From assembly GCA_963730285.1 (NCBI GenBank), contig CAVSQY010000006.1, positions 166,588-230,587 of the forward strand: 64,000 bases of DNA. Direction: 5' to 3'. This stretch comes from JARDZU01 sp963730285 (lineage in GTDB: Bacteria; Actinomycetota; Acidimicrobiia; Spongiisociales; ZC4RG35). The stretch's first letter is position 1, and each line of letters begins with the position of its first letter. Below the pieces are notes generated by a model that was not told the origin of the DNA, ran no database searches, and saw nothing but the letters and a program-made list of their open reading frames with translations. Made by a program: the position numbers and the translations under genes. Positions 17,482 through 26,636 of the stretch are shown here, piece by piece.

Positions 17482-18242
17482 CCAGACGGCGGCTCGACAC
17501 CGAGATGGTGAGACGCGAGCTCGCCCGGAGCCGTGTCGAAGCCCAACGCCTGATCGAGGAAGAGAAAGTGGTGGTCAAAGGGCTCACGATTCCAAAGCCG
17601 GCCTCTCTGGTGGACGCCAACACCCCGGTGCGCGTGCTGACCGATGAGAAACGTTGGGTGTCTCGCGGGGCCTTCAAGCTCCTCGCGGCACTGGAGGCCT
17701 TTCCCATCCAAGTGAGTGGCAAGTCGGCCCTCGACGTCGGGGCGTCCACAGGTGGCTTCACCGAGGTGTTGCTAGACGCCGGTGCCCGAACGGTTCTGGC
17801 CCTCGACGTCGGTCGCGGGCAGTTACACGAGTCGTTGCGAGCGGATCCGCGGGTCACATCGGTGGAGAGAACCAACTTCCGGCTCACCGAGTCGCCGCCC
17901 GAAGGGGGCCCGTATGACATCGTGGTCGCCGACCTGTCGTTCATCTCACTCTGCGCCGTGGCCGACAAACTGGCCGGTGCCTGCGCACGGGATGGGGATC
18001 TCATCCTGTTGGTCAAACCCCAGTTCGAAGCCGGACGCGAACAGGTCCCACGCGGAGGCGTCATCAGAGATCCCCACGTGCGAAGTGCCGCGGTTGGCCA
18101 GGTCATCGAATGCTTGGCCAATGCCGGGCTCGGCGCAATCGACATCATCCGATCTCCGATCAAAGGCGGGGACGGGAACGTCGAATACCTACTCTGGCTT
18201 CATCACGGCCTCTCCGATGCCGTGCTGGAGGTTCCCCAATGA
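17478..18242 (+). CDS. tlyA: TlyA family rRNA 2'-O-methyltransferase, apparent CTG start
   Basis: TlyA methylates ribose 2'-OH groups of 16S and 23S rRNA in mycobacteria, conferring capreomycin sensitivity. An N-terminal S4 domain (TRRRLDTEMVRRELARSRVEAQRLI) precedes an FtsJ-type Rossmann domain with ALDVGASTGGFTEVLL and a late LVKPQFEAGRE. The first ATG (17505) would cut into the S4 domain. The CTG at 17478 keeps the family N-terminus, overlaps the previous stop as CTGA and has GGAG five bases upstream, so I chose it. The result is 254 residues, within the family range. Confidence 0.88.
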   Translation: MTRRRLDTEMVRRELARSRVEAQRLIEEEKVVVKGLTIPKPASLVDANTPVRVLTDEKRWVSRGAFKLLAALEAFPIQVSGKSALDVGASTGGFTEVLLDAGARTVLALDVGRGQLHESLRADPRVTSVERTNFRLTESPPEGGPYDIVVADLSFISLCAVADKLAGACARDGDLILLVKPQFEAGREQVPRGGVIRDPHVRSAAVGQVIECLANAGLGAIDIIRSPIKGGDGNVEYLLWLHHGLSDAVLEVPQ

Positions 18243-19015
18243 AGTTCTCGCTCGAAGTCCGTCAGGGCAGTGTCGATGCGATGGATTTCGGCCGGCGCCT
18301 CACCGCGGCAATCGAGGACGTCGGGGGCGCGGTGGTCACCGGAGATGAGGCCACGCCCGAGATTGTGATCGCAGTCGGGGGTGATGGCACCATGCTCGCG
18401 GCAACGCAACAGGCTCTGAGACATGACGTGCCGATCCTGGGGTTCAATCTGGGAACCCTGGGGTTTCTCGCCGAGGCCGAGCCCGACGAGTTGGAACCCG
18501 TGGTTGGGCGACTGATATCCGGTGACTACGACGTGGTGGAGAGGATGACCCTCGCCGCAACGATCGGTGATCGAATCGCCACCGGGGTCAACGACGTCAT
18601 CGTTGAGAAAGTCGACTCACAGAGATTGATCCACCTCGAGGTTGCCATCGATGGGATTCCCTTCATCACCTACCGGGCCGATGGTCTCATCGCCGCAACT
18701 CCGACGGGATCCACCGCCTATACCTTCTCAGCAGGAGGACCTCTGGTCTCTCCTGACCTCGAAGCCCTGATGCTGACACCCGTCGCTGCCCATTCCCTTT
18801 TCGACCGTACGTTGGTCCTGCCTCCGACGACTGCGATAGACGTGACGGTCAGTCGTGATCGCCCCGTGAAAGTCACGGTTGACAAGGAGGACATGGGACA
18901 TCTGGGGGAAGGCGACTCGGTCGGCATCACCCGCGGTGAGCGACCCGCCAAGTTCGTCAGCTTCGACCGTCGGCGCTTTTCGGAGTTGCTCGGCCAAAAG
19001 TTCGGGTTGGCCTGA
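18239..19015 (+). CDS. nadK: NAD kinase
   Basis: This kinase makes NADP from NAD using ATP or polyphosphate. It has 258 residues, with the hallmark GGDGTML motif, LGFNLGTLGFLAE, and the NAD-binding TPTGSTAY loop. The ATG at 18239 overlaps the tlyA stop (ATGA); upstream extension of the frame only shadows tlyA. Position between tlyA and recN matches mycobacterial Rv1694-Rv1696. It is shorter than many actinobacterial NadK proteins (about 290-310) because the N-terminal region is compact. Confidence 0.94.
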   Translation: MKFSLEVRQGSVDAMDFGRRLTAAIEDVGGAVVTGDEATPEIVIAVGGDGTMLAATQQALRHDVPILGFNLGTLGFLAEAEPDELEPVVGRLISGDYDVVERMTLAATIGDRIATGVNDVIVEKVDSQRLIHLEVAIDGIPFITYRADGLIAATPTGSTAYTFSAGGPLVSPDLEALMLTPVAAHSLFDRTLVLPPTTAIDVTVSRDRPVKVTVDKEDMGHLGEGDSVGITRGERPAKFVSFDRRRFSELLGQKFGLA

Positions 19016-20607
19016 TGCTGATACATCTGCGCGCGGTCAACCTTGGAGTACTCGAGGACGCTGTGATTGCCCCGGCTGACGGTTTCACGGTGATAACCGG
19101 AGAGACCGGTGCAGGGAAGACACTGCTGCTGGGGGCTTTGCGGCTCCTGGCCGGGGGAAAGGTGAAATCGACCGCGGTTGGGCCGAGCGGCGAGGAGTCC
19201 ATAGCCGAGGGCCAGTTCATCGACCGAGGAGTGGAGGTGGGTGTGACAAGGGTCGTTCCACAGGACGGGCGGAGCCGCGCCTATTTCGACGGTGCCCTTG
19301 TGTCGGCTGAGACATTGGACCAACGGCTGGGCCGCCTCATGGAGATCGTGGGTCAACACGATCACATGCAACTCCGCAAGGCCCATGCGATCATCGGTTT
19401 GATCGACGCGGCGCAGGATGAGCGAGGGGCCGCCGTCCGGGCCGAGTACTCCGGGCTCTGGCTCGCGTATCGGGAGGCATTGGACGATCAGAAGAGACTC
19501 GGTGGGGACCTCATGGCCCTCGAACGCGAGCTCGATCTGGTCCGATATCAGGCCAGGGAGATCTCCGAGGCCGGCCTTTCCCCCGGTGACGATGTCGAGA
19601 TGGAGAAGTTGGCGACGAGGCTCAGGAATGCAGGACTGATTCGCGAGAGCCTCAGCGAGGCGATCACCGGCTTGGAGGCGGCGTCAGAGTCGCTGGGTGA
19701 GGTCGTCGCCTCGCTCCGTCGGGCCGGCTCGGCCGGCGCCGAGCTGGGTGACGCCACTGGGATGGCTGAAACCTCCTCAGATGTGACAAGCGACATCCTT
19801 CGCGAGGTCCGTGACGTTGCCGAGAATTCACAAGACAGCCCGGATCGCCTCGAAGAGATCGAGAAAAGGCTGAACATGTTGGGTGAGCTGAAGCGCAAGT
19901 ACGGGAGGACGCTCGACGAGGTGCTCGAGTTCGGCGCCGAGGCGGTCAAAAGGGTCGAAGTGCTCGAGGATCTCTTGGCGCGTGCAGCGCAAATCGACGA
20001 CCTCGTCAACAAACGGCGAGAGGCCGTGGTCCGCACGGGCCGATCGTTGAGCGAGACACGGGCCGCAACGGCGAAACGGGTCGAGGAGGGCGTCACCATG
20101 CATCTAGGCGCCCTTGGCCTCAAGCGGGCGATCGTCGACATCGTGCTCGAGCAAGTCGAGCCCGGGCCGTCGGGCCTCGATCGGGCCAGTTTCCTCTTTG
20201 CATCCGACCCTGGTCTGGTGCCAGGGCCGATCGCCGATGTAGCTTCGGGAGGTGAGCTGTCGCGTCTCGTGCTCGCCCTACGGCTCGCCACCCGATCCCG
20301 GGACATCGACACGCTCGTGTTCGATGAGGTGGACGCCGGTGTCGGCGGCGCCACCGCCCTCGCCCTGGGGGAGAAGATGGCGGAGCTGTCGCGGTCCACT
20401 CAGGTGCTGTGTGTGACCCATCTGCCTCAGGTCGCAGCGCGGGCCGATCGACACTTTGTCATCGAGCGTTCCGGTGCCGTGGCCACGGTTCGGCGGGTCG
20501 AGGGCGACGATCGGGTGAGCGAGCTTTCGCGGATGCTATCGGGAATCCCGGAGAGCACAGCAGGCCGTGACGCCGCCGCCGAGCTGCTCGCCGGGGCGGG
20601 AGCATGA
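19015..20607 (+). CDS. recN: DNA repair ATPase RecN
   Basis: RecN is an SMC-like protein for double-strand break repair. The 530-residue protein has Walker A GETGAGKT near residue 30, a long coiled-coil middle, and the C-terminal ABC signature SGGELSRL with Walker B VFDEVDAGVGG and the CVTHLPQVAA H-loop. The ATG overlaps the nadK stop by one base. The coiled coil is somewhat shorter than in E. coli RecN (553 residues). Confidence 0.94.
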   Translation: MLIHLRAVNLGVLEDAVIAPADGFTVITGETGAGKTLLLGALRLLAGGKVKSTAVGPSGEESIAEGQFIDRGVEVGVTRVVPQDGRSRAYFDGALVSAETLDQRLGRLMEIVGQHDHMQLRKAHAIIGLIDAAQDERGAAVRAEYSGLWLAYREALDDQKRLGGDLMALERELDLVRYQAREISEAGLSPGDDVEMEKLATRLRNAGLIRESLSEAITGLEAASESLGEVVASLRRAGSAGAELGDATGMAETSSDVTSDILREVRDVAENSQDSPDRLEEIEKRLNMLGELKRKYGRTLDEVLEFGAEAVKRVEVLEDLLARAAQIDDLVNKRREAVVRTGRSLSETRAATAKRVEEGVTMHLGALGLKRAIVDIVLEQVEPGPSGLDRASFLFASDPGLVPGPIADVASGGELSRLVLALRLATRSRDIDTLVFDEVDAGVGGATALALGEKMAELSRSTQVLCVTHLPQVAARADRHFVIERSGAVATVRRVEGDDRVSELSRMLSGIPESTAGRDAAAELLAGAGA

Positions 20608-20652
20608 CGATGCCGGGTTCCGAGCGGCATGGTGCTACATTGGCATTCCGTC

Positions 20653-22359
20653 ATGGACGGGCCTCTTTTTACTCCGGAAACTTCGCCTCAAGGCACCGGT
20701 GACCCACCCTCGGAAGAGGCACCCACCAAATATGTGTTCGTCACCGGCGGCGTCGTCTCGTCGCTCGGGAAGGGGATCGCGGCCTCGTCGCTGGGGCGGT
20801 TGCTCAAGTCACGCGGCTTGCATGTGGTGAACCAGAAGCTGGACCCGTACATCAATGTGGATCCTGGGACCATGAACCCCTTCCAGCACGGAGAGGTGTT
20901 CGTCACCGATGACGGGGGAGAGACGGATCTCGACCTTGGCCATTACGAGCGGTTCACGGGAGAAAATCTCCGTCGCACCTCCAATGTGACATCAGGGTCC
21001 ATCTATCTGTCGGTGATCCAAAAGGAGCGCAGAGGCGACTATCTGGGTGACACGGTCCAGGTGATCCCCCACATCACCAACGAGATCAAGGAGCGGATAC
21101 GCAGAGTGGCCGATCGGGATGTCGACGTGGTCATCACCGAGGTCGGCGGGACCGTGGGCGATATCGAGAGTCTTCCATTCCTGGAGGCAATCAGGCAGTT
21201 CGGGAATGAGGTCGGCCGGGAGAACGTGGCCTTCGTCCACGTGACTCTGGTGCCCTATATCGCCACCTCGGAGGAGTTGAAGACCAAGCCGACGCAGCAT
21301 TCCGTCGCAGAGCTCAGATCCAAGGGAATTCACCCCGATGTGATCATCGTCCGGTCGGACCGTGAGATCGACGACTCAGTGCGGAAGAAGATCAGCCTCT
21401 TCTGCGACGTCGAGCAACGTGCGGTCATCTCGGCCCCCGATGCCCGCGACATCTATGAGGTTCCCCTCGTCCTGCACGCAGGGGGACTCGACGCCGTCAT
21501 CTGCGATCGCCTGGGCCTGGTGACCGGCCCTCCCAATCTCGACACATGGAAGGCCATGGTCGACAAGGCTGTTTCCGCCACGCGAACCATTCGGGTCGGG
21601 ATAGTGGGCAAGTACGTTGGCCTGCCGGATGCTTACCTTTCCGTGGCCGAGGCGCTGCGTCACGCAGCAGCCGACCAGGGCCTCCGCCTGGAGGTGAGCT
21701 GGGTCCCCAGCGACGAGCTCACAGGTCTGTTGGCCGACTCGTACCTCGAAGATCTCGACGCCATCGTGATACCCGGAGGGTTTGGCTATCGGGGAGTGGA
21801 GGGGAAGATCCAGGCGGTTCGGTTCGCACGCGAGAATCGGGTGCCCCTTCTCGGGCTGTGCCTCGGTCTGCAGTGCTCGGTTATCGAGTTCGCGCGAAAC
21901 GTGCTCGGGATGGCCGATGCCAATAGCACCGAGTTCGATCCGGTCACCCCACACCCGGTGATCGACCTCATGTCGAGCCAGGAGGACGTCGAGGAGAAGG
22001 GCGGGACGATGCGACTCGGGCTGTACGCAGCCAAGCTCGCCGAGGGCTCTCGGGTTCGCGACCTATACGGTCAGGAGCTGGTTTACGAGCGTCACCGGCA
22101 CCGATGGGAGGTAAATAACAGGTACCGCAAGGATCTGGAGAAGGCCGGGATGCGTCTGTCCGGCTTGTCACCTGACGACAATCTGGTCGAATACATCGAG
22201 TTGGTGGACCATCCGTTCTTCGTGGCCACTCAGGCCCACCCGGAGTTCCGCTCCCGACCCGATCGCCCTCACCCATTGTTCTCGGGTCTCATTGCCGCTG
22301 CTGCCAACCTGAGCGAGGCGGTCGAAATCCACGAGACCGTCGACTTGACGGCTGACTGA
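20653..22359 (+). CDS. pyrG: CTP synthase
   Basis: CTP synthase converts UTP to CTP with glutamine and ATP. The N-terminal synthetase domain begins KYVFVTGGVVSSLGKGIAASS, and the C-terminal class I glutaminase domain has the catalytic Cys in LCLGLQC and the His/Glu pair in AHPEFRS. I take ATG 20653 as the start; ATG 20629 is also possible, and a -10-like TACATT lies between them at 20636-20641, which would favour the later one. The protein has 568 residues and is of usual length. Confidence 0.95.
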   Translation: MDGPLFTPETSPQGTGDPPSEEAPTKYVFVTGGVVSSLGKGIAASSLGRLLKSRGLHVVNQKLDPYINVDPGTMNPFQHGEVFVTDDGGETDLDLGHYERFTGENLRRTSNVTSGSIYLSVIQKERRGDYLGDTVQVIPHITNEIKERIRRVADRDVDVVITEVGGTVGDIESLPFLEAIRQFGNEVGRENVAFVHVTLVPYIATSEELKTKPTQHSVAELRSKGIHPDVIIVRSDREIDDSVRKKISLFCDVEQRAVISAPDARDIYEVPLVLHAGGLDAVICDRLGLVTGPPNLDTWKAMVDKAVSATRTIRVGIVGKYVGLPDAYLSVAEALRHAAADQGLRLEVSWVPSDELTGLLADSYLEDLDAIVIPGGFGYRGVEGKIQAVRFARENRVPLLGLCLGLQCSVIEFARNVLGMADANSTEFDPVTPHPVIDLMSSQEDVEEKGGTMRLGLYAAKLAEGSRVRDLYGQELVYERHRHRWEVNNRYRKDLEKAGMRLSGLSPDDNLVEYIELVDHPFFVATQAHPEFRSRPDRPHPLFSGLIAAAANLSEAVEIHETVDLTAD

Positions 22360-22363
22360 GGCA

Positions 22364-22391
22364 GAGCAGGCGTCTTCTGGATAGCCTGCTC
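22364..22391 (+). terminator. Hairpin between pyrG and ald
   Basis: GAGCAGGC (22364-22371) and GCCTGCTC (22384-22391) are perfect complements around a 12-base loop. There is no T run, so it may be a weak terminator or an operator for ald instead. Confidence 0.35.
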
Positions 22392-22420
22392 CTGATTGGT
22401 TCTCACGAGGAGGAACGGAC

Positions 22421-23542
22421 TTGATCGTCGGTGTGCCCAAGGAAGTCAAGACGGAGGAGCACCGGGTAGCGATCACCCCCGTCGGTGTCAGGGAGCTCAC
22501 GGAGCGTGGCCATTCGGTCCTCGTCGAGCGGGGAGCCGGCGAAGGCTCGACCATTCACGACGACGAATACGAGACTCAGGGGGCAAGCATCGTCCCATCG
22601 GCTGCGGACGTGTTCGCGGAGTCCGAGATGATCCTGAAGGTGAAGGAGCCCCAGAAGCAGGAAATCGACATGTTTCGACCCGGCCAGATCCTATTCACCT
22701 ATCTTCACCTGGCGGCATATCCCGAGCTGGCCACCGCACTACTCGGCAAAGACATGGTCGCTATTGCATACGAGACCGTCCAGATGCCGGATCGGTCACT
22801 TCCGCTGCTCGCACCGATGTCGGAGATCGCCGGTCGTATGGCAACCCAGGTCGGCGCCTATTTTCTCGAGAAGGCGCAGGGTGGACGGGGCGTGCTACTG
22901 GGTGGTGTCACCGGCGTCAAACCCGGGAAGGTGGTGATCCTGGGAGGTGGCATGGCCGGGGCCAACGCAGCGGCCATCGCAATTGGCATGCAGGCCGAGG
23001 TGACTGTTCTCGACACCGACATCAACAAGCTCAGGTGGTTGGACTCGCTCTATCACGGGGGAATCAGGACCCTGCATTCCAACAAGCTCACGGTGGAAGA
23101 TCACGTCCTCGACGCCGACCTCGTGATCGGGACCGTGCTGGTCCCGGGCGCGTCGGCGCCTCGCCTGGTGACGGGGGACATGGTGAGGGGCATGCGCCGA
23201 GGATCCGTGTTGGTAGACGTGGCAATCGATCAGGGCGGTTGCTTTGAGACGTCCAAGGAGACGACACACACCAACCCGGTCTATCTCGTGCACGACGTAC
23301 TCCACTATGCGGTGGGCAACATCCCGGGAGCGGTGCCACACACTTCGACCTACGCACTGACCAACGCCACCCTCAGATATGCGGTTAGTTTGGCCGAGCG
23401 CGGGGTGCGGGAGGCAGCGATGCGTCATCCCGAGTTGGTGGCAGGCCTGAATGTGATTGGCAAGTCAGTGGTCCATCCGGCAGTGGCTGACAGCCTGGGC
23501 GTCGACTTTGTCCCGCCCATGGAGGCGCTCAGCTCGGCTTGA
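22421..23542 (+). CDS. ald: Alanine dehydrogenase
   Basis: The enzyme interconverts L-alanine and pyruvate with NAD and ammonia. The 373-residue protein starts IVGVPKEVKTEEHRVAITPVGV, with the substrate-binding Lys and Arg of the family, and has the NAD-binding GGGMAGANAA loop in the middle. The TTG start at 22421 has a strong Shine-Dalgarno AGGAGG at 22408-22413. It interrupts the mycobacterial-like order between pyrG and xerD, where Rv1700 (a Nudix gene) would sit. xerD starts on its stop codon. Confidence 0.94.
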   Translation: MIVGVPKEVKTEEHRVAITPVGVRELTERGHSVLVERGAGEGSTIHDDEYETQGASIVPSAADVFAESEMILKVKEPQKQEIDMFRPGQILFTYLHLAAYPELATALLGKDMVAIAYETVQMPDRSLPLLAPMSEIAGRMATQVGAYFLEKAQGGRGVLLGGVTGVKPGKVVILGGGMAGANAAAIAIGMQAEVTVLDTDINKLRWLDSLYHGGIRTLHSNKLTVEDHVLDADLVIGTVLVPGASAPRLVTGDMVRGMRRGSVLVDVAIDQGGCFETSKETTHTNPVYLVHDVLHYAVGNIPGAVPHTSTYALTNATLRYAVSLAERGVREAAMRHPELVAGLNVIGKSVVHPAVADSLGVDFVPPMEALSSA

Positions 23543-24435
23543 GCTCCTCGCTGATTCCCCTGGACGAGTGTGTCGAGGAGTACCTGCTGGCACTGGATGT
23601 GGAGAGGGGCTTGGCCGGGAACACGATCGCCGCCTACCGGAGCGATCTGGACCAGTATCTCGGATTCCTCGAAGGGCGAGAGCCCGAGCAGAGTGACGTC
23701 GAGGGATACGTCGAGCACCTAAGGGCCCTGGAGCTCGCGTCCTCGACCGTCAGCAGAAAACAGGCGGCGATCAGGGGTCTACACCGTTTCCTGGTGGCAG
23801 AAGGTTTCCGGGGCGAGGACCCCACTGTCTTGGTGGAGTCACCGCGGCGACCCGATCCCTTCCCAAAAGCCTTGACCGTGGATGAGGCCATCCGCTTGGT
23901 GGAGAGCCCCGACCTCGAGACGGTGAAGGGGCGCCGCGATTCGGCGTTGTTGGAATTCCTCTATGGGACGGGTGCTCGAGTATCGGAGACCGTGGGTCTC
24001 GATCTGGGGATGATCGACCTCGAAGACAGGGTCGCCATTGTCACCGGGAAGGGGTCGAGACAGCGGTTGGTTCCCATGGGGGGGAAGGCCGTGGCGGCGA
24101 TCGGGCGGTGGCTTCCGGATCGGATGCGCTTGGCTCAACGCAAGGAAAGGGGTGACCCGGTGTTCCTGAACCTTCGTGGTCGGCGATTGACCCGTCAAGG
24201 GGCGTTCGCTGTCGTCCGCTCGGGGGCAACAAGAGCTGGTATCACAGAAGAAAAAGTGTCGCCTCACGTGCTCCGACACTCTGCGGCCACGCACATGGTG
24301 GAGGCTGGTGCCGATCTTCGGACCGTACAAGAAATCCTGGGGCACGCTACGATTTCCACAACCCAGATCTACACGAGGGTTAGTTCAACTCATCTCGTGG
24401 AGGTCTACGTCCAGGCACACCCGAGGAGCAAATGA
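23539..24435 (+). CDS. xerD: Tyrosine recombinase XerD
   Basis: This recombinase resolves chromosome dimers at dif with XerC. The 298-residue protein has an N-terminal SAM-like core-binding domain (DECVEEYLLALDVERGLAGNT) and a catalytic domain with the Arg in YGTGARVSE, the HxxR pair in HVLRHSAATHM, the second His in LGHATISTTQ and the Tyr just after (IYT). The TTG start overlaps the ald stop. Chromosomal context next to scpAB and cmk marks it as the housekeeping XerD and not a phage integrase. Confidence 0.92.
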   Translation: MSSSLIPLDECVEEYLLALDVERGLAGNTIAAYRSDLDQYLGFLEGREPEQSDVEGYVEHLRALELASSTVSRKQAAIRGLHRFLVAEGFRGEDPTVLVESPRRPDPFPKALTVDEAIRLVESPDLETVKGRRDSALLEFLYGTGARVSETVGLDLGMIDLEDRVAIVTGKGSRQRLVPMGGKAVAAIGRWLPDRMRLAQRKERGDPVFLNLRGRRLTRQGAFAVVRSGATRAGITEEKVSPHVLRHSAATHMVEAGADLRTVQEILGHATISTTQIYTRVSSTHLVEVYVQAHPRSK

Positions 24436-24785
24436 CGACGTTCGACATCGACAGCGCCGAGAAGTCCCTCCGTGAGGAGCGGGCGCAGCTCGTGCATCAG
24501 CTCCAGGAGTTGGGTGCTGCTGAAACGGGTGACTTGCGCGCCGATATCGACTTCGGGGGGAGTTTCGCAGACGCTGCTTCGGTGACCGCGGAGCGGACCG
24601 AGGTGCTTGGCCTGGTCGAGTCTTTGAAGACGCAACTCGACGATGTGGACCTCGCTTTGAGTCACATCGAGTCCGGCACGTACGGCACCTGTGACAACTG
24701 TGGCAATCAGATCTCGCCGGACCGCCTCCAGGCACGGCCCGAGTCGGTCCTCTGCGTCAACTGCAAGTCGAAGTCTGCGGGATAA
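24432..24785 (+). CDS. DksA/TraR-type C4 zinc-finger protein
   Basis: In this 117-residue protein an N-terminal coiled coil (SAEKSLREERAQLVHQLQELG) is followed by a C4 zinc finger CDNC...CVNC near residues 92-112, preceded by ALSHIESGTYG, which is typical of the DksA/TraR family. Relatives modulate RNA polymerase through the secondary channel, and this one is probably a transcription regulator of the CarD/RbpA-like accessory type. The ATG overlaps the xerD stop. Confidence 0.85.
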   Translation: MTTFDIDSAEKSLREERAQLVHQLQELGAAETGDLRADIDFGGSFADAASVTAERTEVLGLVESLKTQLDDVDLALSHIESGTYGTCDNCGNQISPDRLQARPESVLCVNCKSKSAG

Positions 24786-24788
24786 CGA

Positions 24789-25304
24789 TTGCCGGGCTCT
24801 CTGAGCCACCTGTCGAGGCGATTCTTCGACGTCCTCTTTGCACGTCGACTTGGTCCCGACGAGGAGGCCGTGGTGAGGGCTCGACTCAGCGCCGCCGAGG
24901 CTGGCCTGTTCTTCAAGCAGGGAAAAGCAGATCAGAGGCACGGGTTTCATGCCATGAGCGTCGTAGAGCAGGCCCATCCGGAGATGGTCTCGGCCATGAG
25001 GGCCGGACTGCTTCATGACTTGGCGAAGCGGCACGCGAGACTCGGGGCCATAGGAAGGACGCTGGCGACGGTTCTCATCAAACTGGGTCTGCCGATCACT
25101 GCCCGCATGAGGGCCTACCGGGACCACGGTGAGATGGCCGCACGGGAGCTTTCCGAATTGGGCGCCGAGGATTTGGTGATCGACTTTGCCCGGAATCATC
25201 ACGGATCGCGGCCCGAGTCCATTTCTCCCGAGTTGTGGGATCTCCTCCAGGATGCGGATCAGCCGCCAAAGACATGGAGCATGCGGCGGGACGGCATATC
25301 CTGA
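24789..25304 (+). CDS. HD-domain protein
   Basis: The 171-residue protein carries an HD metal-binding set: His in QRHGFHAMSV, HD in LLHDLAKRH, His in RDHGEMAA and Asp in LLQDAD near the end. HD proteins are phosphohydrolases, often of nucleotides, but the substrate is not identifiable. It starts with TTG three bases after the zinc-finger gene and runs to eight bases before scpA, so it belongs to the operon. Confidence 0.75.
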   Translation: MPGSLSHLSRRFFDVLFARRLGPDEEAVVRARLSAAEAGLFFKQGKADQRHGFHAMSVVEQAHPEMVSAMRAGLLHDLAKRHARLGAIGRTLATVLIKLGLPITARMRAYRDHGEMAARELSELGAEDLVIDFARNHHGSRPESISPELWDLLQDADQPPKTWSMRRDGIS

Positions 25305-25312
25305 CCCGGTCC

Positions 25313-26074
25313 ATGCCATTCCATGTGAAGACCAAAGTTTTCGAAGGACCACTCGACTTGCTGCTTCAGTTGATCACAAAGCATCAAGTGGAGGTGACGG
25401 CGGTTGGGCTCGCCAAGGTCGTAGGCGACTACCTGTCATTTCTCGATGACATGAGCGACCTGGACATGGAGGTGACGTCGGAGTTTCTGTTGATCGCTGC
25501 CACGCTGGTTCAGATGAAGGCGCAATCCTTGCTTCCCATGCGCGGCGAGATGGATCTCGACGAAGAGCTCGCCCTCATCGAGGAGCGAGACCGGCTGTTG
25601 TCCCGACTCCTCATGTGCGTGACCTTCAAGGACGTGGCGGCGGTGCTCTTGCGGAGGTTCCAAGAAGCGAACCGCTATGTCTCGAGAGTCAGCGGGATCG
25701 ACCAGCCGATCGCCCCATCCTTGGCTTCGGTCGAAGTGCCAATTGGGGTCGCCGGCCTTGCCGAGCTCGCGCTGAAGGTATTCAATCGCTCGACCTCGGA
25801 GCCGGACCTCGATCACCTCGATCTCGATCTGCCTTCGGTCGAGGCGGCCATCGCCGAGATACGGAGTCGCGTGTCCGCCAGCGCCCTCTCCAGCTTCGAG
25901 GACCTGACCGAGCATTGCTCGCGTCGCGTCGAGGTGGCTGCCTACTTCCTGGCCTTGCTCGAATTGGCCAGATGGGGTTTGATCGAAGTGACACAGTCCG
26001 ATTGGCTTGATGAGATCAGGGTGAGGGACTCCGGGAGAGGCGACATCGATTTGACGTCTGAGTGGGCATCATGA
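25313..26074 (+). CDS. scpA: Segregation and condensation protein ScpA
   Basis: ScpA is the kleisin subunit of the Smc condensin complex. The 253-residue protein begins PFHVKTKVFEGPLDLLLQLITKHQVEV, the conserved N-terminal helix that binds the Smc neck, and ends in a winged-helix region. I chose ATG 25313; the frame is open upstream, but that part only overlaps the HD gene. scpB starts on its stop codon. Confidence 0.94.
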   Translation: MPFHVKTKVFEGPLDLLLQLITKHQVEVTAVGLAKVVGDYLSFLDDMSDLDMEVTSEFLLIAATLVQMKAQSLLPMRGEMDLDEELALIEERDRLLSRLLMCVTFKDVAAVLLRRFQEANRYVSRVSGIDQPIAPSLASVEVPIGVAGLAELALKVFNRSTSEPDLDHLDLDLPSVEAAIAEIRSRVSASALSSFEDLTEHCSRRVEVAAYFLALLELARWGLIEVTQSDWLDEIRVRDSGRGDIDLTSEWAS

Positions 26075-26631
26075 ACGAAATTGGCGCACTGGAGGCGGTG
26101 CTGTTCGTCACCGAGGCCCCGGTGCCTTTGGGCGAGCTGGCAGAGGTCCTCGAAGTGTCCACCGCGAGGGTCGAAGAGCTGTTGGACGAGTTGGGTGATC
26201 AGATGGCCGAGCGGGATGCGGGCATGGTCCTCCGATCGGTTGCGGGTGGCTGGAGGCTCTACTCCCACCCCGACGCCTATCCGTATCTCGAGAGGTTCTC
26301 CGCGTCGGCGACCGCTCGCCGGATGTCTCCGGCTGCTTTGGAAACGCTTTCAGTGGTGGCTTATCGCCAACCGGTTTCCAGGGCCCAGATCTCGGAGATC
26401 AGGGGAGTCGATTCAGACTCGGCGGTGAGGACATTGGAGCGTCTCGGGTTGGTGGAGGAGAAGGAGAGGCTCTCGATTCCGGGGAATCCCGCTGTGTATG
26501 TGACTTCGGACGTGTTCCTGGAGAAGATGGGGCTGGACACCCTGGACCAATTGCCACCACTTGCCGAGCACATTCCCCCCGCGGAGGCAGTCGATTCCCT
26601 CGAGGAGACGCTTCGGCCCGGCGCGGTCTGA
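26071..26631 (+). CDS. scpB: Segregation and condensation protein ScpB
   Basis: ScpB is the winged-helix partner of ScpA in condensin. The 186-residue protein has the ALEAVLFVTEAPVPLGELAEVL N-terminal motif and the LSVVAYRQPVSRAQISEIRGVDSDSAV region typical of the family. The ATG at 26071 overlaps the scpA stop (ATGA); a GTG at 26062 is less likely. The order scpA-scpB-rluB-cmk-der is as in mycobacteria. Confidence 0.94.
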   Translation: MNEIGALEAVLFVTEAPVPLGELAEVLEVSTARVEELLDELGDQMAERDAGMVLRSVAGGWRLYSHPDAYPYLERFSASATARRMSPAALETLSVVAYRQPVSRAQISEIRGVDSDSAVRTLERLGLVEEKERLSIPGNPAVYVTSDVFLEKMGLDTLDQLPPLAEHIPPAEAVDSLEETLRPGAV

Positions 26632-26636
26632 AGAAC

